Positions 52,818-61,677 of a stretch of 64,000 bases of DNA are shown piece after piece (position 1 is the first letter of the stretch; each line of letters opens with the position of its first letter). The translations under genes were made by a program, and so were the position numbers. The stretch is from Toxorhynchites rutilus septentrionalis (taxonomy: Eukaryota > Arthropoda > Insecta > Diptera > Culicidae), in the NCBI RefSeq assembly GCF_029784135.1, contig NC_073746.1, forward strand, positions 7,642,380-7,706,379. Reading direction: 5' to 3'. The notes beneath the pieces are model-generated. The model was not told the origin of the DNA and made no database searches. It saw nothing but the letters and a program-made list of their open reading frames with translations.

Positions 52818-54803
52818 TTAGTCCTGACCGAGGAATTGTCGGACAATCGCGCAGGTGCTAAGGATGACCGACTTTTGGATGCCGGCCAATTCCTTCTCGA
52901 TGTTCAACACCTTTAGCGCTTCCAGAAGTGTCTTCGGGATAATTCCAGTTCCAGAGAGAACGACTGGAACAATTCTTGGGACCTCCCTTAGCCCCCACAG
53001 TTCCTTGAGCTCCACGGCCAATGGTCGGTACTTGCAGATTTTGCGACCGTGGGTCTCCTCCAGATTCTGGTTCAGTGGAATAGCGACATCGATGATGGTG
53101 ACTTTGCGGTCGCTCTTGTCGTAAACCATTATATCTGGGCGGTTGTGGTGGATCGAGAGGTCGGTCAGAACAGTGCGATCCCAGTACAGCTTGAAACGGT
53201 CATTTTCCAGGACAGGTGCAGGCAGGTACCGGTAGTTTGGTACGTTGTCTTCCAGTAGAGCACATTGGAGCGCCAGTTGTCGATGAACAATACGGGCCAC
53301 GTTGTTGTGGCGCTCGGTGTAGGCTGCGTTGGCCAAAACGGGACAGCCTCCCATAATGTGCTCTATGTTTTCACCTGGTTGATGGCACATCCGGCAAATG
53401 TCATCAACGTCTTGATGCCAGACGTACCGCCTGCAGTTTCTCGTCGGCATTATCCTGTCCTGGATGGCTATCATGTCGGCTTCTACTACTGAAGAGAGTT
53501 CACCACGCGTTAGCCACAGATTAGATGCGGCCTTGTCGACGTGTGGCCGGTCCAGTTGATGGGGGTGGGCACCATGCACTGCCTTCTGCTTCCAAGCTGC
53601 AATCTTCTCCTCCACTGTCTGCAGATTGCAGTTGAGTTGGTACTCCGCTTGCGCCAAGTGCAGAGCGCTGTATCCTCTGTCGGCGGCGCAGACAGCCCGG
53701 TATAGCGCGTTTTGGTTGGCGCGTTCTGCGAAGTACTCGCGCAGTTGTCGTACCTGGGCAACACACAGTGCGGAAATGTCGACGATTCCAAGTCCCCCTT
53801 CTTTGCGTGGTAGTGAAACTCTCTCCAGTGCCGATTGAGGATGGTGCATTCCGGCCTCTTTGGATGCTTTCCTCATCCTCCTCTCAAGGTCCTCTAGGTC
53901 AGTTTTGCTCCATTTGACTACACCAAAACTGAAGGTCAGCAGGGGAACCGCGAATGTGTTGATCGCGCGTACCTTGTTCCCCGCGTTGAGGAAAGTCCTC
54001 AGGACACAGTTCACTCGACTCAAGAACTTGTCTCGCAGCTCCGTCTTGATGTCGGAGTGGCGAATCCCGGTGAGCTGTCGGAATCCAAGATATTTATAGG
54101 ATTCGCCACGAACCATGTCTCTTATAAACTCGCCGTCATAGACCTCGTAGCCTCCGGATTCGGTAAGTTGTCCTTTCAGCAGGTGGACACAGCGACACTT
54201 GTCGAGGCCGAACTCCATACAGATGTCCCTGCTTATGTCTTCGACAACCCGGATAGCTACACCTAGACGCTGACGTGAATCAGCGTAGACCTTGAGATCG
54301 TCCATGTAAAAGGTATGGGTCACTTCTTCGTGGGCGCCGTCGCCATACCTTATTTTATAGCCATGACCGTTTCTATTGAGCGTCCTACTGAGGGGGTTCA
54401 GTGCCAGACAAAACCAAAGCGGGCTGAAAGAGTCGCCTTGGAATATCCCCCTCTTTATCTGCAGCGTTCTAGACTGCAACACATTTTCCCCATCACTGAG
54501 GTGCAGAGACGTACTCCACTGCCTCATCGCATGCTGCAGGAACCTAACGACGACGGGATCAATTTTGTAGAGCTCCAATACCCGGACGAGAAACGAGTGA
54601 GGTATGGAGTCATAAGCCTTCCTGTAATCGATGTAGGCCATACTTAGGTTCCGCTGGTTATATACCGCCTGGCCGACTATGGCTGCGTCGATGATGGCCT
54701 GGTCTTTGCAGCCATGCGTATTTTTCCTGCATCCTTTCTGCTCTTCTGCGATGATGTGATGCTGTTCGCAGTGAGCAGAAACTTTGGCGGTAATTATGCT
54801 GCT
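52818..54803 (-). pseudogene. R4/Dong-like ORF, C-terminal half only (copy 3L)
   Basis: Open from the truncation point through the stop. It keeps the catalytic half of the reverse transcriptase (AYIDYRKAYDS, FYMDDLKVYADS), the Cys/His motif and the nuclease, but lacks the N-terminal domain and the first reverse transcriptase motifs. The first Met, 607 residues from the end, is internal to the real protein. Confidence 0.88.
54792..54803. repeat. Target site duplication of copy 4, left
   Basis: AATTATGCTGCT, repeated at 58877-58888 after the poly(A) of copy 4. Four extra bases (GCCT) separate it from the element's first base at 54808. Confidence 0.85.
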
Positions 54804-55084
54804 GCCTGGTTCTCAAATGGGGATCAACACTAGGGTAGGAGCCTACCTGTTGGTCTCAAATGTTCCTATCTCACGCCTCCACGAAGATCATATGACGACA
54901 TTTTTAGATCGGGCGTGAACTGGAAACACACACCTGGTCTTGGCTCCGAGAACGGGTGTCGAAAGTGGCTAAGTGAGGGGGTGCGAGCGAGTCAGAGCGC
55001 TATATCTCTCCCGGGGAAGGCCTCCCGGGTCATGGAGGCCTTGCCAACCCGCTGTCTCCCGGGCAAAGGAGATACACCCAGAAA

Positions 55085-58000
55085 ATGGAGCTACGTTCAC
55101 GAAGAATACTCAGAATGCGATCGCCCGAGGAGGGTCCCCGAACTGGAGCTGGTCCTGGAACGGGCGTAAGAGCGAGCGGCCAGCGGCTGGAGGGCGATGT
55201 GCAAGAGCGGGCCACCAGCCGGGTTCAACCCGAAGAGCTACCGCCACACGGAAACAGCAGCCATCGACATCACCAACGAAACGCTGCGCCTACGAGGCGT
55301 GTTGCGACTGTCAGACGACAGTCGTCCACACTTGTGGGTACTACTAGGCGACGGATCATGTGGACACATGAAATGAATGAATTCGTGATCCGCGCCTATT
55401 ACATCTGCACTGCTTTGGAGACGGACATGAGCGGTCGCCCTCGAATACTCGCAATGTTCGAGGAAGCGTATCCAGAGTTCGTCGGGAGGCTTGACCAAAA
55501 CGCGATGAACGCGAGGCGTAGAGCGATTGTACGCAACAATATGCTCTCCCAAACGCAAGTCGACGAGATCAAGCAGCAGGTGCAGAGAGAACTAAGCTCC
55601 AGAACAAGCAGAGCAAGCGATGTGTCGAGACGAAGTTCAGTACGGCTGAGCAATTCATTCGCGAGTGGGGCACGCGAATCAGCACCAGTGGAGGCCACAG
55701 TACAACAACCCCCTGAGCCGGAAGATCCACAGCCAGATCAACAACTACTACGCGATCTGGTCTTCCATTACGACGAGGCGATCTCACAGTTCCGCGACAC
55801 GGACCCTTTGTCGCGCCCCAGGATCCCGAAGTTGCAGCATTCCCGCAGGCTGACAAGTGCAGTAAAGCTCATGAACGAGCACGTTCTTCCGCTGCACTTG
55901 GTTGATGCTGAGAACATGGAGGAGCTGCAACTGAAAGTTTACTGTGCTGCTGTGGCGACCGCCAAAAGTTTAGGATACCGTATTAGGCCAAGAGGCGGAC
56001 TGCTCCAACATCTCCGTGAAAGGCGTGAGCCTCCATGGCGAAGGAGATTGGAGCAACGGATCCTAAACAAGCGCGCCGCAATTGGAAGACTGATGGCGTA
56101 CAAAAGAGGCAGCAGATCGGCGAAATTATGTCGCCAAGTTGCTGTGATCGTGCGGCCTACTGAACTTCGCCAGCTGGGAGCTCACCAGCTGACGGAAAAA
56201 CTCGACACACTGGTACAGCAATTGAGCGTCCTAACTAAACGGCTGAAACGTTACTCTGACTCTGCAAAGCGCCAGGAACAAAATCGGATGTTCAGAGATA
56301 ACGAAAAAGCGTTCTACGACCACATTAGCGACGAGAAGCCCGACTACCGCGAAGGTTTGCCAGATATTAGCGATGTGACGAACTTCTGGGCTGGTATTTG
56401 GGAGACCCCAGTAGAACATCGCGACGGGCAAATGTGGTTAAGACGGGAGGAGGAGAGTTGTGGTGAAATTGGAGAGATGCCAGCTATCATCGTCGGAGAG
56501 AACGATGTCCGCGAAGCCTCGCGGTACCTGAGGAACTGGGCAGCACCGGGCCCCGATGGTGTCCAGAACTTTTGGCACAAGAAGCTGACCGTCGCACATC
56601 CAAAGATAGCTGAGTGCTTCAACAAGGTGCTACGCGACCCACACAACCTTCCTGAATTCGCCACCCGTGGCGTCACCTTCCTCCTCCCGAAAGACAGCAA
56701 CACATTGAACCCATCAAAGTACAGACCGATAACGTGCCTATCGAGTCTGTACAAAATACTGAGCAGCATAATTACCGCCAAAGTTTCTGCTCACTGCGAA
56801 CAGCATCACATCATCGCAGAAGAGCAGAAAGGATGCAGGAAAAATACGCATGGCTGCAAAGACCAGGCCATCATCGACGCAGCCATAGTCGGCCAGGCGG
56901 TATATAACCAGCGGAACCTAAGTATGGCCTACATCGATTACAGGAAGGCTTATGACTCCATACCTCACTCGTTTCTCGTCCGGGTATTGGAGCTCTACAA
57001 AATTGATCCCGTCGTCGTTAGGTTCCTGCAGCATGCGATGAGGCAGTGGAGTACGTCTCTGCACCTCAGTGATGGGGAAAATGTGTTGCAGTCTAGAACG
57101 CTGCAGATAAAGAGGGGGATATTCCAAGGCGACTCTTTCAGCCCGCTTTGGTTTTGTCTGGCACTGAACCCCCTCAGTAGGACGCTCAATAGAAACGGTC
57201 ATGGCTATAAAATAAGGTATGGCGACGGCGCCCACGAAGAAGTGACCCATACCTTTTACATGGACGATCTCAAGGTCTACGCTGATTCACGTCAGCGTCT
57301 AGGTGTAGCTATCCGGGTTGTCGAAGACATAAGCAGGGACATCTGTATGGAGTTCGGCCTCGACAAGTGTCGCTGTGTCCACCTGCTGAAAGGACAACTT
57401 ACCGAATCCGGAGGCTACGAGGTCTATGACGGCGAGTTTATAAGAGACATGGTTCGTGGCGAATCCTATAAATATCTTGGATTCCGACAGCTCACCGGGA
57501 TTCGCCACTCCGACATCAAGACGGAGCTGCGAGACAAGTTCTTGAGTCGAGTGAACTGTGTCCTGAGGACTTTCCTCAACGCGGGGAACAAGGTACGCGC
57601 GATCAACACATTCGCGGTTCCCCTGCTGACCTTCAGTTTTGGTGTAGTCAAATGGAGCAAAACTGACCTAGAGGACCTTGAGAGGAGGATGAGGAAAGCA
57701 TCCAAAGAGGCCGGAATGCACCATCCTCAATCGGCACTGGAGAGAGTTTCACTACCACGCAAAGAAGGGGGACTTGGAATCGTCGACATTTCCGCACTGT
57801 GTGTTGCCCAGGTACGACAACTGCGCGAGTACTTCGCAGAACGCGCCAACCAAAACGCGCTATACCGGGCTGTCTGCGCCGCCGACAGAGGATACAGCGC
57901 TCTGCACTTGGCGCAAGCGGAGTACCAACTCAACTGCAATCTGCAGACAGTGGAGGAGAAGATTGCAGCTTGGAAGCAGAAGGCAGTGCATGGTGCCCAC

Positions 58001-58747
58001 CCCCATCAACTGGACCGGCCACACGTCGACAAGGCCGCATCTAATCTGTGGCTAACGCGTGGTGAACTCTCTTCAGTAGTAGAAGCCGACATGATAGCCA
58101 TCCAGGACAGGATAATGCCGACGAGAAACTGCAGGCGGTACGTCTGGCATCAAGACGTTGATGACATTTGCCGGATGTGCCATCAACCAGGTGAAAACAT
58201 AGAGCACATTATGGGAGGCTGTCCCGTTTTGGCCAACGCAGCCTACACCGAGCGCCACAACAACGTGGCCCGTATTGTTCATCGACAACTGGCGCTCCAA
58301 TGTGCTCTACTGGAAGACAACGTACCAAACTACCGGTACCTGCCTGCACCTGTCCTGGAAAATGACCGTTTCAAGCTGTACTGGGATCGCACTGTTCTGA
58401 CCGACCTCTCGATCCACCACAACCGCCCAGATATAATGGTTTACGACAAGAGCGACCGCAAAGTCACCATCATCGATGTCGCTATTCCACTGAACCAGAA
58501 TCTGGAGGAGACCCACGGTCGCAAAATCTGCAAGTACCGACCATTGGCCGTGGAGCTCAAGGAACTGTGGGGGCTAAGGGAGGTCCCAAGAATTGTTCCA
58601 GTCGTTCTCTCTGGAACTGGAATTATCCCGAAGACACTTCTGGAAGCGCTAAAGGTGTTGAACATCGAGAAGGAATTGGCCGGCATCCAAAAGTCGGTCA
58701 TCCTTAGCACCTGCGCGATTGTCCGACAATTCCTCGGTCAGGACTAA
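55085..58747 (+). CDS. R4/Dong-like ORF (copy 4)
   Basis: 1220 residues from ATG 55085, with the same domains as copy 1. It is the most different of the three intact copies in the N-terminal half (RILAMFEEAY, QTQVDEIKQQVQRELSSRTSRA, ETPVEHRD, AHPKIAECF), yet all catalytic motifs are present. The C-terminal 607 residues are identical to copy 3L. The frame is intact. Confidence 0.9.
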   Translation: MELRSRRILRMRSPEEGPRTGAGPGTGVRASGQRLEGDVQERATSRVQPEELPPHGNSSHRHHQRNAAPTRRVATVRRQSSTLVGTTRRRIMWTHEMNEFVIRAYYICTALETDMSGRPRILAMFEEAYPEFVGRLDQNAMNARRRAIVRNNMLSQTQVDEIKQQVQRELSSRTSRASDVSRRSSVRLSNSFASGARESAPVEATVQQPPEPEDPQPDQQLLRDLVFHYDEAISQFRDTDPLSRPRIPKLQHSRRLTSAVKLMNEHVLPLHLVDAENMEELQLKVYCAAVATAKSLGYRIRPRGGLLQHLRERREPPWRRRLEQRILNKRAAIGRLMAYKRGSRSAKLCRQVAVIVRPTELRQLGAHQLTEKLDTLVQQLSVLTKRLKRYSDSAKRQEQNRMFRDNEKAFYDHISDEKPDYREGLPDISDVTNFWAGIWETPVEHRDGQMWLRREEESCGEIGEMPAIIVGENDVREASRYLRNWAAPGPDGVQNFWHKKLTVAHPKIAECFNKVLRDPHNLPEFATRGVTFLLPKDSNTLNPSKYRPITCLSSLYKILSSIITAKVSAHCEQHHIIAEEQKGCRKNTHGCKDQAIIDAAIVGQAVYNQRNLSMAYIDYRKAYDSIPHSFLVRVLELYKIDPVVVRFLQHAMRQWSTSLHLSDGENVLQSRTLQIKRGIFQGDSFSPLWFCLALNPLSRTLNRNGHGYKIRYGDGAHEEVTHTFYMDDLKVYADSRQRLGVAIRVVEDISRDICMEFGLDKCRCVHLLKGQLTESGGYEVYDGEFIRDMVRGESYKYLGFRQLTGIRHSDIKTELRDKFLSRVNCVLRTFLNAGNKVRAINTFAVPLLTFSFGVVKWSKTDLEDLERRMRKASKEAGMHHPQSALERVSLPRKEGGLGIVDISALCVAQVRQLREYFAERANQNALYRAVCAADRGYSALHLAQAEYQLNCNLQTVEEKIAAWKQKAVHGAHPHQLDRPHVDKAASNLWLTRGELSSVVEADMIAIQDRIMPTRNCRRYVWHQDVDDICRMCHQPGENIEHIMGGCPVLANAAYTERHNNVARIVHRQLALQCALLEDNVPNYRYLPAPVLENDRFKLYWDRTVLTDLSIHHNRPDIMVYDKSDRKVTIIDVAIPLNQNLEETHGRKICKYRPLAVELKELWGLREVPRIVPVVLSGTGIIPKTLLEALKVLNIEKELAGIQKSVILSTCAIVRQFLGQD

Positions 58748-58834
58748 AACAGCACGAGCATGCAGATACGTGCATTCCGCAGAGCCTAGTCCCCCTTTGG
58801 CATTCAGAAGCCCGGGGGCAGGTGAAAATTCTGG

Positions 58835-58848
58835 CTAGGTTCGCCTAG
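58835..58848 (+). promoter_or_regulatory. TTCG-tetraloop hairpin in the R4-like 3' UTR
   Basis: CTAGG TTCG CCTAG, a perfect 5-bp stem with the very stable UUCG loop, about 23 nt before the end of the element. Present in copies 1, 2 and 3L as well. Upstream CCCCC/GGGGG blocks (near 58788 and 58813) could form a second stem. Such 3' structures serve as recognition sites for the reverse transcriptase in related elements. Confidence 0.55.
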
Positions 58849-58876
58849 TTAAGAAGTGAGATAAGTCTGCCAAAAA

Positions 58877-58888
58877 AATTATGCTGCT
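58877..58888. repeat. Target site duplication of copy 4, right
   Basis: AATTATGCTGCT; pairs with 54792-54803. Confidence 0.85.
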
Positions 58889-58890
58889 AT

Positions 58891-59196
58891 GCTCTGTTGT
58901 TCCTGGAGCTTATTTCTCTCTGCACCTGCTGCTTGATCTCGTCGATTTGCGTTTGGGAGAGCATGTTGTTGCGTACTATCGCTCTACGCCTCGCGTTCAT
59001 CGCGTTCTGATCAAGCCTCCCGACGAACTCTGGATACGCTTCCTCGAACATTGTTAGTATTCGAGGGCGACCGCTCATGTCCGTCTCCAAAGCAGTGCAG
59101 ATGTAATAGGCGCGGATCACGAATTCATTCATTTCGTGTGTCCACATGATCCGGCGCCTAGTGGTACCCACAAGTGTGGACGACTGTCGTCTGGCA
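58891..59196 (-). mobile_element. R4/Dong-like element fragment (copy 3R)
   Basis: Corresponds to the part encoding roughly residues 75-180, the Myb-like domain region. Its variants (RILTMFEEAY, QTQIDEIKQQVQREISSRNN) are those of copies 1 and 2, not of copy 4, so it does not come from the same RNA as 3L. It has no poly(A) of its own; the equivalent of about 1.15 kb between 3R and 3L is missing. Confidence 0.85.
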
Positions 59197-59217
59197 TGCT
59201 GCTATGCTGCTATGCTG

Positions 59218-59219
<2 letters not shown>
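59196..59219. repeat. ATGCTGCT x3 tandem repeat
   Basis: Three perfect copies between fragment 3R and the long T run. The same 8-mer ends the 12-bp target duplication of copy 4 and occurs naturally in the element at the 3L truncation point. Confidence 0.9.

Positions 59220-59254
<35 letters not shown>
59219..59254 (-). repeat. 36-nt homopolymer at the right edge of the cluster
   Basis: T run on the plus strand, A on the minus strand. It separates the R4-like cluster from the rest of the gypsy leader and may be a long poly(A) tail or an expanded A-rich target. Confidence 0.85.
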
Positions 59255-59259
<5 letters not shown>

Positions 59260-59430
59260 CTTACGTACTTTATACGCGCGAGAAAATGTGTTGTTCTACA
59301 CTTCACTTGTTAATGAATTAGTTATTCACTTTGTGATATATCAAGTGTCCGCTTACCACTGGTGGGGGCTCGCACTTCTGAATTAGTATTTTGTTGTGTT
59401 AGGTTTAGATAATTGTTCGTGTTTACTTAC

Positions 59431-59450
59431 AGGAAGATTACTGCTTTCAT
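59431..59450 (-). other. Candidate env leader exon end: ATG (59450-59448) and splice donor (59430-59429), element B
   Basis: An ATG in good context, then a short hydrophobic coding stretch, then CTTCCT/GTAAGT, a consensus donor. Two bases of a codon are left over and the acceptor at 39838-39839 supplies the third in the env frame. This is the same phase as in element A. The R4-like cluster lies wholly inside this intron. Confidence 0.65.
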
Positions 59451-59659
59451 CTCCTGGAGTCTGGGTAGGTTGAATCGGTTTCCTCGTAGATCGTTCGTTC
59501 CAGGTGGCGGGATTAGTTTTCCTAACGGCAGCGAGTCCTTGATTTTCGCTCAGGGGGTCCTCTCGCTTGTTCGTTTGGTTTCTTCAGTAGATGTAAACTT
59601 CTCCTCTTTAACTCGGTGGCGGTGCTTCCAGATATCCGCTCTATAAACACTACTCACTT

Positions 59660-59688
59660 CGTTGTACCACTTGGCCAATGACTGCGCC
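59660..59688 (-). other. Primer binding site region of element B
   Basis: The minus strand reads TGGCGCAGTC directly at the LTR edge, the same first 10 nt as element A. It then changes to ATTGGCCAAGTGGT, which resembles the sense 5' half (A-box region) of tRNA-Ser rather than its 3' end. Confidence 0.65.
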
Positions 59689-60071
59689 AATAATGCCGTG
59701 ACTTAACTCGCGGTTTAAAAAAAACTTTTATTTAATTTCTAATTACCCTTTTTATTCGTTTATAACACTTTACATTCGGTTCATAAACCTTTATGCCCGT
59801 ATTCAACTCGGCTACGCTCAAGACTAAATTCTATAGTCGTATTACAAGGCTTAAATAGACTACATCTGCTGATCTCATTATTTCCGTCGGTGGTTCGAAC
59901 CTGATCGAACCTTTGTTCGCGTCGTTCGATTGATTTCCGCGGCGTCGGCAAATGTTGGTTTACACGCGCGGTGTAACTTTGACGCCTCTGTCTGTTGCTA
60001 TGGGTCTCGGCTGGGCTTTTGCTGACGTCTTGACTTCTGGGACGCCTTGGTCGGTCGGTTGTGGTGTAACG
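59689..60071 (-). repeat. 5' LTR of gypsy element B
   Basis: 383 bp, identical by eye to the 3' LTR. It holds the promoter of the element. Confidence 0.95.
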
Positions 60072-60075
60072 TGTA

Positions 60076-61677
60076 TATGGAAGAAACAAAACAATGTTGA
60101 AAGTACTCACGGTTGCATGATAATTTGAACCAAAATTCTCATGAAATCAATCAACTGTTTGTTTTTTAACAGATTACAATTGTATCGTGGCTTATTTCGA
60201 TTATTTATGTCGTAAAAAGGCCCAGAGAGCAGTCGTATGCTTAGTTCTCGAAAACAGTAACATTTTCGGTGAAATTTTTATTAATTTGCGAATATTCTCT
60301 CACAACATATACACCGACACTGGGAGCCTTCGTAACATCAACTTCATAACGTTAAAATAATGAAACTTTGTTTGAGAAAATGGAGTGAAAACGGCACATG
60401 GAAATATCACTTTTGTCCGTTTTTTTCGACGTGATTTTACAAATATTCACTGCACGCTATCACATTAGCCCTATATTCAGCGGGAACTCTAAAAAAATGT
60501 ACGTTTTTAATTAAAAATCACTTCCTGAAAATAGCATTTTCACATGGATGCAGTGGGCAATCAAAGATAAACACAACGACTGACGTCACTATTTGAGAAA
60601 TAGTTATGGCAGCGCCTGCTATGTCACTCTTCCTCTTCATCTTCATTACCTTTTTTCCAGGACATTGGGAATTGTCCAAGAGCTCCTGATTTCAATAACA
60701 CAATGTCAATATTGACGCAAAATTGATGACAGATGACGTGCCCGAAAGCTATGTTGTGATCATTTGACACAATTGTTAAACTTTATTAGCAAAGACGAAT
60801 CTTACGGCGTGAATAAACCTATTTTTCCAACCACCATTCCCAAAATTTTCTGGTACTGTGAGAAAGTGTTTGAACCGAAGTGAATGAGTATTTGGAAATT
60901 TCAAGTCACTATGTATCAAACAGTAGGGGATTTACAAAAGTCAAACATTTTCAACAAATCTAACCCTGCCAACAAGGCCTCTAAGGAATCTGAAGAAATT
61001 CTTATGGAGTGGAACGCAAATTCCAATATTTTTATAGCCATGCGTAATAATGATTCGTTTTTTATGCTTTTCTCATGCTATTTAAATAAATTGTCACATT
61101 TGAATAATAATACTTAATTGAAGTTTTATAACAGTTAAATGTGTGTTGGATGTCCAAATTTTTGCAGGTACAGAACTTATTACGATTCCAGATTCCAAAA
61201 CATTTCAAGCATTAGATTTTGCGTTACAGTCGCCCGTATCAGAATACAATTCCTATAAAAATTCGGAACTCTCAGGAACTATCGTTTTGCTTTCTGAGAG
61301 TTCCATCTTTTGCTGTAAAAATCGATTTGCTGTGAAAATTATATCAGCGTTATTTTCTTGCAAAATTCTGTTCCATATTTTGTACCGAAGGCTCGTCAGG
61401 AGCGCATGGCTCCCGAAAGGTCATCGTTGCCGGGTCACATTTTAGAACAAACAGTACCGATTACGGCAGTACGCAATGACTTTAATTCATTCAATAATTC
61501 ATATAAAGCGAGCAGTTCCATCTGGGCCGTGTTACAGAGCGGATGTTTCCACATTATCCTGGAAAATAAGAACTGAGTGGAATATTCTTGGAGTGAAGTT
61601 ACATTGAAATCTTTTGCGTGCAAAGTAGTTAGACTTAAGAAATTTGTATTGCCATAGTGACAACACAAGTGATCATA
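60076..61677. other. Upstream region of the host gene
   Basis: No supported gene. TATAAAGC at 61503-61510 is a possible TATA box about 170 nt before the start codon. A perfect 11-bp inverted repeat (GGAACTCTCAG / CTGAGAGTTCC) lies at 61265-61304. Confidence 0.4.

Larger units (their letters stand above)
52694..54803 (-). mobile_element. R4/Dong-like element, 3' half (copy 3L)
   Basis: Normal 3' end at 52694; truncated at the 5' side at AGCAGCATAATT (minus strand), which is also the target duplication of copy 4. By eye it is identical to the 3' half of copy 4 and differs from copies 1 and 2 at diagnostic sites (for example RKASKEAG for RKAFKEAG), so it belongs to the copy 4 lineage. Confidence 0.88.
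54808..58871 (+). mobile_element. R4/Dong-like non-LTR retrotransposon, copy 4 (full length, inverted)
   Basis: 4064 bp in plus orientation, GGTTCTC ... GTCTGCC, followed by a short A run and the second copy of the 12-bp duplication. It is the only full copy with a recognisable target duplication. It lies exactly at the join between fragments 3L and 3R. Confidence 0.92.
59255..59688 (-). other. 5' leader of gypsy element B (upstream part)
   Basis: Joins the 5' LTR to the interrupted leader. It contains the primer binding site at its right edge and the env leader exon with its splice donor. No other frame. Confidence 0.8.
37889..60071 (-). mobile_element. Ty3/gypsy errantivirus-like element B with nested R4-like cluster
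   Basis: Two LTRs (37889-38271 and 59689-60071) enclose env, pol, gag and a leader, all on the minus strand. TGTA flanks both ends (37885-37888 and 60072-60075). Without the nested cluster the element is about 7.4 kb, normal for the group. gag, pol and env show no stops or frameshifts apart from the natural gag-pol shift. The LTRs are identical over 383 bp by eye, so the insertion is recent. The leader is split at 44499/59254 by 14.7 kb of other retroelements. Confidence 0.95.

Noticed and set aside
54792..58888. Snap-back copying of copy 4 onto its own cDNA as the origin of 3L
   Set aside because: This would explain the mirror identity, but then 3L should not end in its own poly(A) joined to copy 2 with a different insert; kept only as an alternative.
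59196..59254. CRISPR-like or regulatory array (ATGCTGCT x3 plus T run)
   Set aside because: Only three 8-bp units without spacers in a eukaryotic retroelement nest; better explained by insertion junctions.
59781..60110. 109-residue protein on the minus strand
   Set aside because: It lies in the 5' LTR and crosses into flank; its 3' LTR counterpart is the env tail in the other context.
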